The notes under the pieces were generated by a model. The model had not been told where the DNA came from, did not search any database, and saw only the letters and a program-made list of their open reading frames with translations. This document shows, one piece after another, positions 61,611 through 64,000 of a stretch of DNA of 64,000 nucleotides (positions are counted from its first letter, which is position 1; each line of letters begins with the position of its first letter). The translations under genes were made by a program, and so were the position numbers. Source of the stretch: Mesocentrotus franciscanus (Eukaryota; Echinodermata; Echinoidea; Camarodonta; Strongylocentrotidae); contig CP137685.1 of NCBI GenBank assembly GCA_037976565.1, positions 26,972,327 to 27,036,326 on the forward strand, written 5' to 3'.

Positions 61611-63632
61611 AACCATCTAGCAAGCATAACCCTTTCCATGTATCTTTTAAAAAAGTAGAGCCCGGGGCAATTATCGCCCAAGCACAATTTATGTCGAAGC
61701 GTCCCCATTTGGGTGTTCATTAACACATGAAAAGGGTCATGGTTTTCAAGGCCGATTACAGCATTATGTGTAAACGAGGCTTAAGGATGCTCAGCGTTTT
61801 TAAAGGAAGTTTCATTACCCTTCTAGAAGATATCTAACTTTCGTTAGAGTGAAAGAGATTGGAGGAAATTTAATCATTAACTAGGTGCAGTGATTTGATT
61901 TTCGATGAGATTTTCTTTCTTTTGTACGGTTAGTGATGCACAACAACAACAAATGGATGAATTTTCAATGATCCCCTTACCTTTTACAAAGTAAAAATTC
62001 TTATTCCATTCTGTCACATTTCAGTATTTGATTGTTTAATGTTCTTTAATCTTTATTATTTTCCCCATTATCACTTTTGATATTTCCATTCTGTAAAATC
62101 GTGGAAATCATTATCTCTCTCTCTCTCTCTCTTGTTCTCTCTATCTATCTCCGACCTCTCTCTCTCTCTCTCTCTTTCTTTTCCTCTTCCAATGTTGCCC
62201 TACACCTTTACATGAAGTATTGAACTTACAACGATTTTTGTAGCAACAAATGGCATAATCGTATTTGACAATCAAAACATAAGGCTTTCTCGATTGACTT
62301 AAAAAGCTGCACTTCATCGTGTCTAGACAAATATCATCTTAATCATTTTTTAATCAACCCATCGTTACGCGAATTACGCCTGTCATAATATCGCATATGC
62401 TGGCATTGTTTTTGCCAGTACAGGGGCCAATCCTCGTCCAATGTCGATAGTATTGAATTAATTGACCTTAATTGACCTTGAACCCTGTCAAACCAAACGT
62501 AACCGTTTGAAGAAAAAAACCCGGCTCAAATGAAACTTCTGAAATTGCATCTAAATCACAACATGCACTCAATTTGATCGCAAAATTCCGCAGGGCATGT
62601 CAAGTAGCGATAGCGTTTTGCATTTCAATGCTCCACGGATGCAACTATCGTGAAGATCATATAAAACCATTTCAGTTCACCATTATCATGATTATACCAC
62701 AATCGATGCGAGCTTCGTTTTCCTTTCAGTTCTCACCATTGTCTGTCATTCTAGTCATTTCGATCATTTTCTGATGGACAATCTAAAGGCAAATGATATT
62801 GCTCTCCCAACCGCAATCCATACTCCAGTCTCTACGACTACGTTTCTGTATCACGCTCGTCAGCATGTGACATTGTTCAAGTCAACCATAGAGCTAAAAT
62901 ACCAACGCTTCTTCGGGGATATAATAGCGTTCATTCAATTCCTTTCAATCTAAGCCTTTTTCTTTTACCACGCTACCTGGAGAGCTTCTCTCACTTTTCT
63001 TAAAGCACATACGTGGAAGACCATTACGTGTAAATGGAAAAAAAAACACTTTAAAAACATACGTGTAAATGAATTTAAAAAAAAAACCCGCGGTTTTGTA
63101 CTGTCATATCTATACGAGCCTTAAAGTATAAGTTAGAACTACTCTTTTGAGAGTGGATAATTTCACTGTTTTAACGTGGATTTCCACTTCGAAACGAAGG
63201 GGAAAGTTTATGTGACTCCTAAAAGAGTGGATTCCGTCTCCTGTACCAAAAAAAAGGGGGCAATAACCTATAAATGTTCACATTTATCCATCTGAATATT
63301 ATATGACCACATGCCAGGTCTCATTTTACTGATAAATACCATGACTATATAACAATGAGTCGTTCGCAAAATGGCCTCTTGATGCTAAAACCGGTCCTGA
63401 AGCTGCATTTAATACCATACATGCATAACACATAACGTTCGGGAGACCGATGTGGAGACGATTTCCGTTCGTTCACATGGGAAGGATCCTTTCAATTTCA
63501 TTTTACACAGGCGGGTTTTCTGTCTGTGTGTTCATGAATTGGTCTGTTTATAGTCCGTATTAAAAAGAATTTAGTGTATATATTTATTGAAATACTCTAT
63601 TTATTTGTGTTCCCGACTACATTTCATGTAGA
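61611..63632. other. No gene seen; CT tract included
   Basis: CT-rich runs at about 62113-62180. Nothing else recognisable. Confidence 0.5.
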
Positions 63633-63919
63633 GGTGTCGTGGTCGAGTGGATACGTCGCCGGACTGTCGATCACAATGTCCGCGGTTCGAGTCCCACCGC
63701 GGCACTAATGTCCTTTGGCAAGACATTGATCTACATTTGCAACACTCAACCCAGGTGATGTAAATGGGTACCTGGCAGGAATTAATTCCTTGAAATGCTG
63801 GAGCGCTGTATAAACGGCAGCTAGGCTAAAGCCGGGGTAATAATAAATGCGCCTCGGAATAGAATTATCTATATAGACGGCGCTATAGAAATACCTATTA
63901 TTATTATTATTATTATTAC
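63633..63919 (+). mobile_element. tRNA-derived SINE with ATT tail
   Basis: The head GGTGTCG can pair with CGGCACT at 63700-63706, as in an acceptor stem. GTGGTCGAGTGG is the A box (Ser-tRNA-like D arm) and GCGGTTCGAGTCCC the B box. The body follows: TGTCCTTTGGCAAGACATTG, CCCAGGTGATGTAAATGGGT, ACCTGGCAGG, GGAGCGCTGTATAAACGG and GGCGCTATAGAAATA. It ends in an (ATT)n tail at about 63893-63918. This looks like a complete pol III-transcribed SINE; the copy at 27755 (-) is an older relative. Confidence 0.85.
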
Positions 63920-64000
63920 ATTATCCTCTTCTGCCCCTAGAAATACTTTTTGGCAGTTACATATGTGTAGATGAGTTTCTTAATTTTATCATTTCTTCTC
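63920..64000. other. Window end; nothing seen
   Basis: Ordinary AT-rich sequence running off the window. Confidence 0.5.

Noticed and set aside
63633..63707. Functional tRNA gene
   Set aside because: Anticodon stem does not pair well, the T arm is irregular, and the sequence continues into a SINE body and ATT tail.

Overview
The window is 64 kb of AT-rich eukaryotic DNA in which I cannot support any protein-coding gene. It looks like intergenic or intronic sequence from a marine invertebrate. An echinoderm such as a sea urchin is my best guess, inferred only from general repeat style: tRNA-headed SINEs with ATT tails, many short palindromic DNA elements, 'CAGTGGCGTAG'-type termini and abundant CT microsatellites. 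Open frames longer than 90 codons are low-complexity (CT or ATC repeats read as Ser/Leu/Pro or His) or lie inside repeats, and I recognise no conserved protein domain.

Nearly all structure is mobile-element debris, mostly short non-autonomous DNA elements. (1) One TTAA-flanked ~395 bp family has members at 11429, 21046, 21447, 23975 (reversed) and 32274, with fragments at 32722 and 59863. (2) Two long palindromic TTAA elements lie at 34676 and 57308. (3) A family whose ends read GTGTTTCACAAAGA lies at 8075, 17549 and, diverged, 14988. (4) A 200 bp family lies at 6436 and 25254. (5) Small hAT-like elements lie at 2834, 10791 and 14252. (6) One-off palindromes lie at 1765, 26656, 31273 and 42510. 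tRNA-derived SINEs lie at 27755 (-), 46318 (-) and 63633 (+), with a probable tail at 18255.

The most striking locus is 18641-20191. It is a foldback element whose arms carry a ~53 bp tandem repeat built on two palindromes, four units in the left arm and six in the right. The right arm is interrupted by a separate 384 bp terminal-inverted-repeat element, bounded by a clean 9 bp target duplication, which carries a tRNA-like promoter region.

The rest is simple sequence (CT/GA, ATC, GT, AAT tracts), local tandem duplications (161 bp at 3680, ~190 bp at 16022, ~212 bp at 22455, ~130 bp at 56525), dispersed repeat pairs (38866/58993 and 54649/58175), one CpG-dense patch at 30990 and long stretches with no recognisable content. 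All identifications come from reading the sequence by eye; element classes are inferred from termini and target-site duplications, because no transposase is present.
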